Below, piece after piece: positions 18,901-26,430 of a stretch of 34,915 nt of DNA. Below the pieces are notes generated by a model that was given only the letters and a program-made list of their open reading frames with translations, was not told the origin of the DNA and did not search any database. This stretch comes from Gemmata massiliana. GTDB taxonomy: Bacteria; Planctomycetota; Planctomycetia; Gemmatales; Gemmataceae. The stretch lies in the NCBI GenBank assembly GCA_000531095.1, contig HG799464.1:595481-630395 (forward strand), given 5' to 3'. Within the stretch, counting starts at the first letter, position 1, and each line of letters begins with the position of its first letter. Position numbers and translations under genes: made by a program.

Positions 18901-21652
18901 ACTGGCTATTTGCGGAATGCTGGTGCTGTTGGTGAACAACATGGGTTCCAATTCCAACTCGACTTTCTCCTTCGTGGGAAGCTCGATCAAGCCTCCGGGC
19001 GGCATGGTCGACCAAACCGTCTCAGGACCAGTGCCACGGCTTGGGACTGTGGAAGGAGGCCGAGGGACACGAACACCTAGACCGATAGACGATTCCGGTT
19101 CGATGCCCGACTTGGACAATCCTTTACGTCCCCCGGGCGCTCCGGCAGGCCCTAAAGCGTCGCCCCCGGGTCCGCCCACCGTAGGGATGCCTGGGGCCGG
19201 CGGAGCCCCCCCGAGGGGAGGCAAGCCTTCACCGAAGCCGGACGCAGGCAGGGGAACCTCCTTCCCGAATCACGATGGAACCTTCACCGGAGATGTCCAG
19301 AAACGGTTGAGTTCCGCGCGAAGCGACAAGACCCGTGCCGCGCTCCGCTCATGGTCACTACGATCGCCCGATGGGTTCGCTGATCGTATGCCTGAAGGGT
19401 TGATTCACAAAAGCGACGGTCGTAGGTCGGCTCTACCCGTGATTATGCCCTTCATGGTGCGCGAGTACGCCCACGAGCGCGACCCGCAACTGGGTGAAGT
19501 GCGCTCGGACTTCACCGAAACGGTGTACTGGCACCCGGTTCTCGTGCTGCCGGAGAACGGCAAGTCCACGATCGAGTTCCAGCTCTCCGACGACATCGCG
19601 CGGTACCAGGTGCTCGTCGCCGGGCACACACTTGACGGGCGCATCGGGGCGATCACCACGACTCTCGAAGCGCGCAAGCCGTTCAGCGTCGATCCGAAGC
19701 TGCCGCTGGAAATCTCCCACACGGACACCGTGGACGCGCCGATCCGCGTGACCAACGACAGCGACGTTACGCGGAGCGTGACGTTCAACACGACGGCCAC
19801 CGGGTTCAAAACCAAGGGGCCGCTCCAGGAGACGATCGAACTCGCAGCCAACGCTAAGGGCCGCAAGCTCCTGCGCCTGAACGCGGATCAACTCCAGGGT
19901 GACGCGAGCCTGCTGATCGAGGGCCGGAGCGCGGGCGGTGACCCGGATGTTATCAGGCGAATGATTCGCGTAGTACCCGATGGCTTCCCCCGAGTCGGCT
20001 CGGTCAGTGACATGCTCGAAAAGGGCCGCGTTCGCGGGAGCATCACGCTGCCCAAGGACGTGGTACCGGGGTCGCTCCGGGTGCGGCTCGAAATGTACCC
20101 GACCACGATGGCCGATCTCGTGAAGGGGTTGGACGGGTTGCTCCGCGAACCTTACGGGTGCTTCGAGCAGACCTCGACCACGAACTATCCGAACGCGCTG
20201 ATCCTCGACTACATGAACCAAACGAACCAAACCAACCCGGCCGCAGCAGCAAGGGCGAAGGGGCTGCTCGACAAGGGGTACGGGCGACTGATCTCGTTCG
20301 AGTGCCCGGACACGCCCGAACGGACGAAGCACGGCTTCGAGTGGTTCGGCGCCGCGGACCGGCAGCACGAAGCGCTCACGGCTTACGGGTTGCTCCAGTT
20401 CAAGGACATGGCCCGCGTTCACCCGGTCGACCCGGTCTTAATTCAGCGGACGCAAGCGTACCTGCTCTCCCGGCGCGACGGGAAAGGCGGCTTCAAGCGC
20501 GGACCGGACGGGCACAGTTTCGGCTCGGCCCCCAAGCACACGGTGGACGCTTACATCGTGTGGGCACTCGTCGAGAGCGACCCGGACGATCAGGAGAAAC
20601 TGGACCTCAAGACTGAGATCGCCACGCTGAAGGCCGAAGCACTCAACGAGAACTCGGCCGGCGGTAAGGATGCGTACTTCGTGGCACTCGTGGCGAATGT
20701 GATGCTCCAACGCGGCGACCGCGAAACCGCCCACAAATTGCTCGACCGACTGAAGGAGAAGCACTTCAAGAACGGCGCCGTCACGGGGGCCGAAACGAGC
20801 ATCACCCGATCCGGTGGGCGCGACCTGGAGATCGAAGTGACCGCCCTGGCGCTGCTCGGCTGGCTGCGGGCCAACGACCCGGCCTACGGCACCGCAATCA
20901 AGGACGCGACAAAGTGGATCGCTCAACAGCGCGGCGGGTACGGTGGGTTCGGCTCGACGCAGTCGACCATCATGGCGCTGAAGGCACTCGCACTCTTCGC
21001 GAAGAAGAACGCGCACCCGTCCGAGAGCGGCGACCTGGGTATCCTCGTGGGCGGCACAGCGGTTTGCTCACGGCAGTTCACCGAACAGGACGTCGAGGTA
21101 ATCGCCCTTGATGTCCCGAACCCGGAAGCGATCTTCAAGTTCGGAGCCAAGACCGAGCTGGAAATCACAACGACCGCGAAGCACCCGTACCCGATCGCTC
21201 TGAGCTACACCTACACGACACTCACCCCGCTGAGTGCGGAGAAGTGTGCGGTGCAGATCTCCACGAAACTGGCCAAGAGCGAGGCCACCGAGGGCGATAC
21301 CGTCCCGGTCGCGGTGACACTGGAGAACCGCCAGAAGCAAGGTCAGGGCATGACGATGGCGATCGTCGGCCTCCCGGCCGGGATGCGAGTCCCGACCGAC
21401 ATGAAGCAACTGACCGACCTGCGCGAGAAGAGTCAGATCAGTTACTTCGAGACGCGCGACCGCGAACTGATCCTCTACTGGCGCGAACTGGCGCCGGAAC
21501 AGAAGATCGCGCTGTCCGTGGACCTCGTGTGCGACGTGCCGGGCACGTACCGCGGTCCGGCGAGCCGCGGGTACCTGTACTACGACGCGGACCACAAGCA
21601 CTGGGTCGAACCGCTGTCGATCAAGATCGCCCCGATGCCCGAGACCAAGTAA
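15905..21652 (+). CDS. Alpha-2-macroglobulin family protein with anti-sigma-like N-terminus
   Basis: Predicted 1915-residue inner-membrane protein. Residues 1-62 resemble the cytoplasmic N-terminus of planctomycete anti-sigma/FecR-like partners (LRRLEELVLMHPEAEEHYIRF). A Pro/Ala linker and one membrane helix (about 115-137) follow, then a coiled coil rich in Ala and Glu. Macroglobulin domains come next, including TDKPLYKPGETIRFRSL. Two more helices (about 959-977 and 993-1012) would loop the chain through the membrane, followed by a Pro/Gly-rich segment. The second half carries the A2M core and the thioester motif GCFEQ, with C1419 and Q1422, then the helical TED region (GYGGFGSTQSTIMALKALAL). 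In bacteria A2Ms trap proteases that reach the periplasm. The usual partner pbpC is not here. Start: GTG in the GTGA overlap with the sigma gene. Confidence 0.88.
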   Translation: MNPESNVIAELQPLLDALCEEVISPDQLRRLEELVLMHPEAEEHYIRFMSFFADLIGHVAGLPEPKALAQAPPESVAAPATRPAPVPRAPAEVSPAHVSPNPSPKQQENVMRRPRSLKSVVWLAVFGTLGALVGSQGYGWYSRSHDVAEKQRALQIQLEEVARAEAEKAEAQRESRKHIEAALAAENALQAEYQAAYESARKAIEDKDFVVRLTGPAHIQPGAPNKWQIETLRHGAVGRPQKMDVVVKDAKDQELLRQTHDKPVGAATLELPVAFWEKVKPGSDLFLEVTAFTDDRKSVLAERLPLARPVFVTHLVTDKPLYKPGETIRFRSLTLDRSTLRPPATDTHLKFRLRDPGDAVTTLDEGNGRLLQEIRPVLGPDNKPLRGIGVGEHTLASDAPGGEYKLDLFEASAETGKEVLLETRKFIVNRYVPDTFEKKLEFDGKSYGPNEFVQARIDVSRTAGGPMKNATANVVASTGSSDFFQQSNSRFTTDSTGKVFLDVRFKLSAEVFEKVAPGAAPAATLSVNIRDGSDSETIVRPIPLVTKTLRVEFFPEGGDMVEGVPGRVYFMVRTPNGKPADLKGVITDGTTTFAEVSTLTDAENPGVNRGHGVFTLKPKARTQYFLKLTSPNGITEPTKDGFPLPEAKADGVALDAATEKGGAIRVRLQTARGPKTVHVGAYVRERLIAQQKVTLNAHQSTEISLKSDDTAGGVTRITVFEERRDDAGQTALLPRSERLVFRGQGQHLVLNANPDRLRYTPSGKVRLDLSATTETGTPTPAVLMVGVVNRSVITMADNKHDRLLPTHFLLSGEVKNSAELEHADFLLTDHPKAAVALDLLLGTQGWRRFAEQDVPPAKPVDQADVNTMLVAHGQRPTAPLQLLELEKQRVSAEFTPRLEMARIQVATTEAQWSAIPAALTEKLAQAQAHVSAAQALKTEAQSALSDYKERYQRFGAALVPLLAAALVAIFIFIVVSSAMSATATKPAGRLRPFIAGITTLAICGMLVLLVNNMGSNSNSTFSFVGSSIKPPGGMVDQTVSGPVPRLGTVEGGRGTRTPRPIDDSGSMPDLDNPLRPPGAPAGPKASPPGPPTVGMPGAGGAPPRGGKPSPKPDAGRGTSFPNHDGTFTGDVQKRLSSARSDKTRAALRSWSLRSPDGFADRMPEGLIHKSDGRRSALPVIMPFMVREYAHERDPQLGEVRSDFTETVYWHPVLVLPENGKSTIEFQLSDDIARYQVLVAGHTLDGRIGAITTTLEARKPFSVDPKLPLEISHTDTVDAPIRVTNDSDVTRSVTFNTTATGFKTKGPLQETIELAANAKGRKLLRLNADQLQGDASLLIEGRSAGGDPDVIRRMIRVVPDGFPRVGSVSDMLEKGRVRGSITLPKDVVPGSLRVRLEMYPTTMADLVKGLDGLLREPYGCFEQTSTTNYPNALILDYMNQTNQTNPAAAARAKGLLDKGYGRLISFECPDTPERTKHGFEWFGAADRQHEALTAYGLLQFKDMARVHPVDPVLIQRTQAYLLSRRDGKGGFKRGPDGHSFGSAPKHTVDAYIVWALVESDPDDQEKLDLKTEIATLKAEALNENSAGGKDAYFVALVANVMLQRGDRETAHKLLDRLKEKHFKNGAVTGAETSITRSGGRDLEIEVTALALLGWLRANDPAYGTAIKDATKWIAQQRGGYGGFGSTQSTIMALKALALFAKKNAHPSESGDLGILVGGTAVCSRQFTEQDVEVIALDVPNPEAIFKFGAKTELEITTTAKHPYPIALSYTYTTLTPLSAEKCAVQISTKLAKSEATEGDTVPVAVTLENRQKQGQGMTMAIVGLPAGMRVPTDMKQLTDLREKSQISYFETRDRELILYWRELAPEQKIALSVDLVCDVPGTYRGPASRGYLYYDADHKHWVEPLSIKIAPMPETK

Positions 21653-21674
21653 CGGGCGCAAACGTACTTACCCC

Positions 21675-21724
21675 ACCTCTGTTGGGCGCGGATCAACGTG
21701 TTGCGATTCGCATCCAACAGAGGT
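21675..21724 (+). terminator. Hairpin after the macroglobulin gene
   Basis: ACCTCTGTTGG at 21675-21685 pairs exactly with 21714-21724 around a 28-nt insert. It begins 23 nt after the stop codon. There is no U-tract, so it may be a terminator or mRNA 3' stabiliser. Confidence 0.5.
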
Positions 21725-21734
21725 ATGCTCGATT

Positions 21735-21985
21735 CCTGTTCTCGTGGTCAGTTTAGCTCGGTGCTTTGCACCAGGACGATGTTGCGTCGTCCGAGCGCTT
21801 GCCCTCTCACTCATCGCGGGGACCGCTGTTCCAGCACCGCTTTCGGTACGTCGAACAAGTTCGATATTGCGGTCTGGATCAACCCCGTCGGTCGCGGTTC
21901 CGCAATATCGAACTTGTTCGACGTACCGGCGGTGCCGTGAGCGTTCCGCGCCTCAAGTCGAATAGTAGACAACACGGGAACACGG
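21735..21985 (+). ncRNA. Element B: structured repeat with 29-bp exchangeable stem
   Basis: Second copy of the element described at 14421-14668, here on the plus strand. Order: GTTTAGCTCGGTGCT (21751-21765); hairpin GGACGA/TCGTCC (21774-21779, 21787-21792) around TGTTGCG; GAGC; a 20-nt linker (21797-21816); CGGGGACCGCTGTTCCAGC. Then GCACCGC (21834-21840) pairs with GCGGTGC (21929-21935), and inside lie exactly complementary 29-nt arms, 21844-21872 and 21900-21928. The 27-nt loop starts TCTGGATCAACCCC and ends GGTT, so AACC/GGTT can close a small apical helix. CGTGAGCGTTCCGCG follows. Similarity to A continues weakly to about 21985. The 29-nt arms share no clear similarity with those of A. Confidence 0.7.
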
Positions 21986-21991
21986 ATCGGC

Positions 21992-22019
21992 TTTAGCGGA
22001 ACGTTCGCGTTCCGCTGAA
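21992..22019 (+). terminator. UUCG-capped hairpin after element B
   Basis: AGCGGAACG (21995-22003) pairs with CGTTCCGCT (22008-22016) over a TTCG tetraloop. A T:G pair and two further A:T pairs extend the stem to 12 bp. It lies about 45 nt beyond the conserved part of element B and may end an element transcript. Confidence 0.5.
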
Positions 22020-22032
22020 ACGATTCCAGAAT

Positions 22033-22066
22033 ACGCGGGTCGAGGGGGAAGTCCCTCGACCCGCGT
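22033..22066. repeat. 14-bp perfect hairpin upstream of sigma-fusion gene
   Basis: ACGCGGGTCGAGGG (22033-22046) is exactly complementary to 22053-22066 with loop GGAAGT. It lies 85 nt upstream of the next start codon, so it could be a second terminator or part of that gene's leader. Confidence 0.5.
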
Positions 22067-22150
22067 CGCTTCACCTACACTTCTCATCAATCCTTTGGTT
22101 GTAATCTCATCGCGGTTTGTATCAAACGGAGGTGGTGCGGGAAGTAATGG

Positions 22151-24496
22151 GTGTGGAACGCGGAAAAGCAACTGCGAGGGCACGTGAACACCGTCGTTCA
22201 GATCCTCGATACCATCGCCGACGAAGCGGCCCGGACCGAGCGCACGGACGGTCAATTACTCGATCTCTTCGTGCGCTCGCGGGACGAACATGCGTTCGCG
22301 ACGGTCGTGCGCCGGCACGGGCCGATGGTCCTGGGCGTGTGCCGGCGCGTACTCGGTAACCCGACCGACGCGGAGGATGCGTTCCAGGCCGCGTTCCTGG
22401 TCCTCGCGCGCCGGGCGACGGCCATCGACACCCGGCGCCCGCTCGCGCAGTGGTTGTACGGCGTCGCGTACAACACGGCCCGGAAGCTCCGGCAATCGAA
22501 CACGCGCCGGGCCGCGCGCTTAAGCCCGCTCGCAGAAGCACCTGAGCCACACGCCCCTTTCCCGAACGAACACAACGAACGGCTCGCGGCCCTCGACGAC
22601 GAACTGAGTCGCTTGCCCGAGCGCTACCGGGCGCTCATCGTGCTGTGCGACCTGGAGGGCCACACGCGCAAAGAGGTCGCGCACCGGCTCGCGTGCCCCG
22701 AGGGAACGGTCGCGGGGCGATTGGCCCGCGCACGCGAGATGCTCGCCGCCCGGCTCACGGCCCGTGTGGGCGCGCCCGCTGCCGCGGTGCTCTTGGCAGT
22801 ACTCACGGACCGCACGTCAAGCGCGGCATCCCTTGCAATGGTGACGAACACGGTTCGCGCAGTCGCAATCGATAACCTCGTGCGCGCGACGGCCAGGGGG
22901 CTGATCTCGCGCCGCGTTGCGGACACAACCGAAGGAGTATTGAGAGCCATGTTCCTCAAGAACGTCCGGACCGTCGCGTCCGCGGTCCTGTGCTGCGGGC
23001 TGGTGCTCGCGAGCGCGGTGGGGCTCTTCCATCTCACAAGCGCGAACGCGCAACCCAAACCGGAACCGAAAGCCCCACTGAATCCGTTCGCAACGACGAA
23101 CCTTCCGCCTCTCCCACCGGTGGCGAGCGAGCCGAAGGTACTCACCGTGATTCCGTTGCGCGAGCTCGACTGCACAGAAACCGCCGCCATGCTCACGAAA
23201 CTGTTCGACGCACGAACCACAATGATCGCGCCCGTCCCGGAAGATAAGGCGCTGCTCGTTTACGCCGACGCGAAGACGACAAAACAGGTCGAAACCGTAC
23301 TCGCGAAACTCGGAGAGTTGGGTGCGAGGAAAACGAGCGTGTTCCGGCTCGACAAAAAAGCGGACTGTGTCGAAACGGCCAAAACACTCGCGGAAGCGTT
23401 CGGCAGATCGCGTGTGACCATCGTCCCGGTCCCGAACGACCACGTGCTCCTCGTCTACGCGACGGAGCCGGACACGCAGACCGTTCAGAAACTGCTCGCG
23501 AAGGTGCTCGCAGTCGAACCCGCCGCAGGTGCGGAATCCACCACGCGAGTGCTGACGCTGAAAAATCGGAAAGCCGAGGAAGTAGCATCCGTCATTCAGG
23601 CGCTCGTAGCACCACGACGGTTACAGGTGATTGCACTGCCGGCACAAAATCAAATCATCCTCGTCGGTCCACCCGACGCGCTCGAAACGGCCATCCGGCT
23701 CGCCACTGAAATGGAGAAATTAGCCGACAAACTGCCGCCGGTGCGCCCGGACACCCCCTCGCGCCCCGACCCCGGTGTCGATCCGCACATGGTTCTGCCG
23801 AACGCTAAGATGTTCTCCTTCAATGTGAAGGACGTGCCCTGGAGCGAGGTGCTCGATGCGTACTCGAAATTCTCCGGTCTCGCGCTCGTCACCGCCGTGA
23901 AGCCCACCGGCACGTTCACGTGTACCCCGGGGGACCGCAAGTTTACCCTCAACGAGATTACCGACCTCATCAACGAAGGGCTGATGCAGCAGAAAATGAT
24001 CCTCGTTCGCGGGAAATTCACGTTCTTCATTCACCCCGCGGACGAAAGACTCGACGCGAAAATGATCCACCAGATCGACCTGAACGATCTCGGTGAGTAC
24101 GGGCGAACAGAGTTTGTGCAGACGACAATTCCGCTCCGCTCTCTGGACGCGACAGACGTTAAAGACGAAATCCGCAAGCTCCTGACCCCGTTCGGCGTGC
24201 TCGTGTTCGCCAAAGGGGACCGCATCATCGTCTGCGATACAGCGGGGAACGTCGCGCGGATCGCCAAAACGCTCGGAGACATCGAAAAAGCTACCCTAAA
24301 TGCGAAGCCCAATCCCTTTGGCGCACCGGGCGGAGCGGGCCCGCGAAAAGCCCTGCCAACTCGCCCGGATTCGACCCGCGTGGTGGGGCGCAGCACAGTA
24401 TCGACCCGCGCACGGTTTCGCCCGAATCAAAGCCGCTCACATTCAAATTCAAAGACACCCCCTGGCCCGAAGTGCTCGCCACCTACGCGGCCGTAA
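22151..24496 (+). CDS. ECF sigma factor fused to membrane-anchored secretin-N-like repeats (first frame)
   Basis: Residues about 30-200 form an ECF sigma factor: LLDLFVRSRDEHAFATVVRR and PTDAEDAFQAAFLVLARRA for region 2, ALIVLCDLEGHTRKEVAHRL and CPEGTVAGRLARAREML for region 4. A spacer with one membrane helix (about 275-296, VASAVLCCGLVLASAVGL) follows. The extracytoplasmic part repeats a small alpha-beta unit resembling secretin N-domains, for instance TVIPLRELDCTETAAMLTKL, and FSFNVKDVPWSEVLDAYSKF to LINEGLMQQKMILVRGKFTF. GTG start, with GGAAG 7 nt upstream. After about residue 727 this frame turns into non-coding-like Arg/Ser sequence, while the continuation is read in another frame from about 24345. 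Either a frameshift mutation, a sequencing error or programmed slippage splits the gene. Confidence 0.8.
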   Translation: MWNAEKQLRGHVNTVVQILDTIADEAARTERTDGQLLDLFVRSRDEHAFATVVRRHGPMVLGVCRRVLGNPTDAEDAFQAAFLVLARRATAIDTRRPLAQWLYGVAYNTARKLRQSNTRRAARLSPLAEAPEPHAPFPNEHNERLAALDDELSRLPERYRALIVLCDLEGHTRKEVAHRLACPEGTVAGRLARAREMLAARLTARVGAPAAAVLLAVLTDRTSSAASLAMVTNTVRAVAIDNLVRATARGLISRRVADTTEGVLRAMFLKNVRTVASAVLCCGLVLASAVGLFHLTSANAQPKPEPKAPLNPFATTNLPPLPPVASEPKVLTVIPLRELDCTETAAMLTKLFDARTTMIAPVPEDKALLVYADAKTTKQVETVLAKLGELGARKTSVFRLDKKADCVETAKTLAEAFGRSRVTIVPVPNDHVLLVYATEPDTQTVQKLLAKVLAVEPAAGAESTTRVLTLKNRKAEEVASVIQALVAPRRLQVIALPAQNQIILVGPPDALETAIRLATEMEKLADKLPPVRPDTPSRPDPGVDPHMVLPNAKMFSFNVKDVPWSEVLDAYSKFSGLALVTAVKPTGTFTCTPGDRKFTLNEITDLINEGLMQQKMILVRGKFTFFIHPADERLDAKMIHQIDLNDLGEYGRTEFVQTTIPLRSLDATDVKDEIRKLLTPFGVLVFAKGDRIIVCDTAGNVARIAKTLGDIEKATLNAKPNPFGAPGGAGPRKALPTRPDSTRVVGRSTVSTRARFRPNQSRSHSNSKTPPGPKCSPPTRP

Positions 24497-24924
24497 CGGG
24501 CCTTCGCGCCAACATCAGCTCCAAGCCGAAGGGCACGTTCACATTCACACCGCCGAAGACGGCCCAGACGTACACCCTTGCAGAAATCACGGACCTCCTC
24601 AACGAAGCCCTGATCCCGGAAGGGTTCCTCATCGTTCGCAGTTGGAACAGTTTCACCCTCATCCCGGCCGACGAGAAAGTGGACCCGGCACTGGCCCGAG
24701 CCGTTTCAGGTGGGGAACTGGAAAAGTGCGGCAAAACCGAGTTGGTTCGAGTTGAGGTTCTGGTCGAATGGGGAGTGAATGACAAGTTACTTGCGGACTT
24801 GAAGAAGGTACTCGGACCGTTCGGTACAATCACACCCTCAAAAGATCGGCTCGTGGTTCAGGGGATCGCGAGCCAGGTCACGAAGATGGTGAACGCACTC
24901 TCCCAAGCGAAATCCAAGAAGTGA
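24346..24924 (+). pseudogene. Frame-shifted C-terminal repeat of the sigma-fusion gene
   Basis: In a different frame from the preceding gene, the sequence reads PANSPGFDPRGGAQ, then LTFKFKDTPWPEVLATYAAV, LAEITDLLNEALIPEGFLIV and LLADLKKVLGPFGTITPSKD. This repeats the last domain of the upstream frame (FSFNVKDVPWSEVLDAYSKF, LINEGLMQQ), showing that both belong to one ancestral protein of roughly 920 residues. No credible start codon precedes the domain; the first ATG-type start is inside it at 24472. The frame change must lie between about 24320 and 24390, where CGAAAAG (around 24343-24349) is the only obvious slippery run. It ends close to a convergent gene. Confidence 0.75.
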
Positions 24925-24956
24925 TTCGGAACGGTTCTGCGAACGGGGAAAAACAC

Positions 24957-24981
24957 GGTGGCCGGATGCGGTCCGGCCGCC
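24957..24981. terminator. Hairpin between convergent genes
   Basis: GGTGGCCGG at 24957-24965 pairs with CCGGCCGCC at 24973-24981, with one T:G pair, around a 7-nt loop. It sits between the ends of the sigma-fusion gene and the convergent secreted-protein gene, 5 nt from the latter's stop. Confidence 0.5.
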
Positions 24982-24985
24982 GATA

Positions 24986-25555
24986 TCACCCCTTACCCGG
25001 CTTAAACGACTTCAGCTCTTTCCGCAAGCCCCCCGCGGCCTTCACGACCCCGACGTCGGGCGCGTACCAGAACGTCACCTTGTTGTTCCCGACCCACTCC
25101 ACCTCGACCCGAATGGTCTGGAACTTCCCAGCCCCGACCTCGACCAGTTCCGGCCCGTGCGACGCGAACAGCCCCTTTAGCTTGGCCCCGTGCATGCTCT
25201 CGGTGGTCCACGTTGCTCCCGGCGCGTGCGGCAACTGGAGCATGGGAATGGCCGGTTTGCACTCCTCGTCGCCCATCGACACGATATACACCCCTGCACG
25301 CGACACGTGCCAGCGGGTCGGCCTGGCGGAATTCCCATTGACCGTCACAAGTTTACCGCCGCCCTTCTCCTCAACGGCCGTGATCTCGTTGGTTATCTCC
25401 GCCTGGCCATTGTGATCGTAGACCCACTTCGTCCCGACCGTAGTCGGGAAGTACAGTGGTTCGTTCTTCGGCATCAGGTGTTTGGGAACGGGTGCGGCTT
25501 GTGTCGCAGCGACGAGGATCACGACGGCGAGGACCGGGGCGAACGCGCGGAGCAT
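24986..25555 (-). CDS. Secreted protein of unknown function
   Basis: A 189-residue protein with a clear signal peptide (MLRAFAPVLAVVILVAATQA followed by APVPKH; likely cleavage after an Ala). The mature part starts with YFPTTVGTKWVYDHNGQ, a motif seen in planctomycete exported beta-rich proteins that report 'total material' type domains, and continues with LPHAPGATW and FQTIRVEVEWVGNNKVTFWY. Function unknown. The ATG at 25555 has GGAGG 7 nt upstream; the frame extends to a TTG at 25627 without coding character. It lies 77 nt downstream of eutC on the same strand and may be co-transcribed, but nothing links it to ethanolamine. Confidence 0.75.
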   Translation of the reverse strand: MLRAFAPVLAVVILVAATQAAPVPKHLMPKNEPLYFPTTVGTKWVYDHNGQAEITNEITAVEEKGGGKLVTVNGNSARPTRWHVSRAGVYIVSMGDEECKPAIPMLQLPHAPGATWTTESMHGAKLKGLFASHGPELVEVGAGKFQTIRVEVEWVGNNKVTFWYAPDVGVVKAAGGLRKELKSFKPGKG

Positions 25556-25632
25556 GGCGACACCTCCGAAGAAGAGATGCTCAATGGTACCCCGCTCGAC
25601 GACATGAATCCAGGTGCCGGATATCAACGCGC

Positions 25633-26430
25633 TTATGTTGATCCGGAAATCGACGCAGGATTGCTCAAGGCGCGAGCGTCCAGCACTTCCGTGACCCCGA
25701 CGCCGCTGCGTCCGACGGCCCGGAACTGCTCTGCGAGCGCGATGATTCGCTGCGCGGCCTCAGCAAGCCCCACTCCGCGTGCGTGAATATTTGAGATCAG
25801 GTTACGGTCGGCGTCCGTATGCCCCCCGCGCGGGCGGAACGCCATGTACGCGGACAGGCTCTCGGCCGTCGCCAGCCCCGGCCGCTCGCCGATGAGCAAC
25901 ACGACCACCACCGGCGCGAGTAAATCCCCGACGTCGTTCATCACCCCAACGCGACAGTGACGCACCAAAAACGGCCGGCCGAACGACCACCCGCGTTGTG
26001 TCGCTGCCGCGTGCAGCCGATCGAGCAGTTCCGGCGCCTGCGTTGCGACCGCAGTCGCGGAAAGCCCGTCACCGATGACAACCTGAAACTCACATTTTGA
26101 TGGACACTCGGCACGCACACGGTCGCGCGAAGCATCGCTGAATTTTCGCCCCAAATCGGGCCGGCGCAGGTATTCGCTCTTGGAAGTCACCTGCGTTTCC
26201 ACACCGAACAGACCAAAGCGCGTAACTCGCTCGGCGCCGAAGTCGCGTTCCAAATCGACCTCGGCATAAACCGCGTCGCGTGCGGCGGCGTGATCTTCGC
26301 GGAGCCGGAGCCAGGTCGACGTGCGGTAGCCGAGTCCCGCGCGCCCGACCAGTACGCGGGCCGGCGTTTGGGCCAGCGCCCGTTCGACCGGATCGAGCGG
26401 TTCTTGTGGTACCGGCGAACTGTCGCTCAC
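25633..26430 (-). CDS. eutC: Ethanolamine ammonia-lyase small subunit
   Basis: EutC (265 residues) pairs with EutB to form the adenosylcobalamin-dependent lyase that splits ethanolamine into acetaldehyde and ammonia. Signatures include ARVLVGRAGLGYRTSTWLRL near the N-terminus, FQVVIGDGLSATAV, GDLLAPVVVVLLIGERPGLA and SAYMAFRPRGGHTDADRNLI, then NIHARGVGLAEAA. The GTG start at 26430 overlaps the upstream permease stop by 4 nt. The catalytic large subunit gene eutB, normally just before eutC, is not between the permease and eutC nor anywhere in this window. No microcompartment genes are present either. EutC is therefore either served by an eutB elsewhere or an orphan. Confidence 0.92.
   Translation of the reverse strand: MSDSSPVPQEPLDPVERALAQTPARVLVGRAGLGYRTSTWLRLREDHAAARDAVYAEVDLERDFGAERVTRFGLFGVETQVTSKSEYLRRPDLGRKFSDASRDRVRAECPSKCEFQVVIGDGLSATAVATQAPELLDRLHAAATQRGWSFGRPFLVRHCRVGVMNDVGDLLAPVVVVLLIGERPGLATAESLSAYMAFRPRGGHTDADRNLISNIHARGVGLAEAAQRIIALAEQFRAVGRSGVGVTEVLDARALSNPASISGST

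Noticed and set aside
21698..21940. Small open frames through elements A (14436-14642, minus) and B that share VLCTR, GDRCSSTA and VW.NP
   Set aside because: The similarity follows the structural scaffold; the loop is 26 nt in A and 27 nt in B, so the frame is not kept after it, and differences fit base pairing rather than codon usage.
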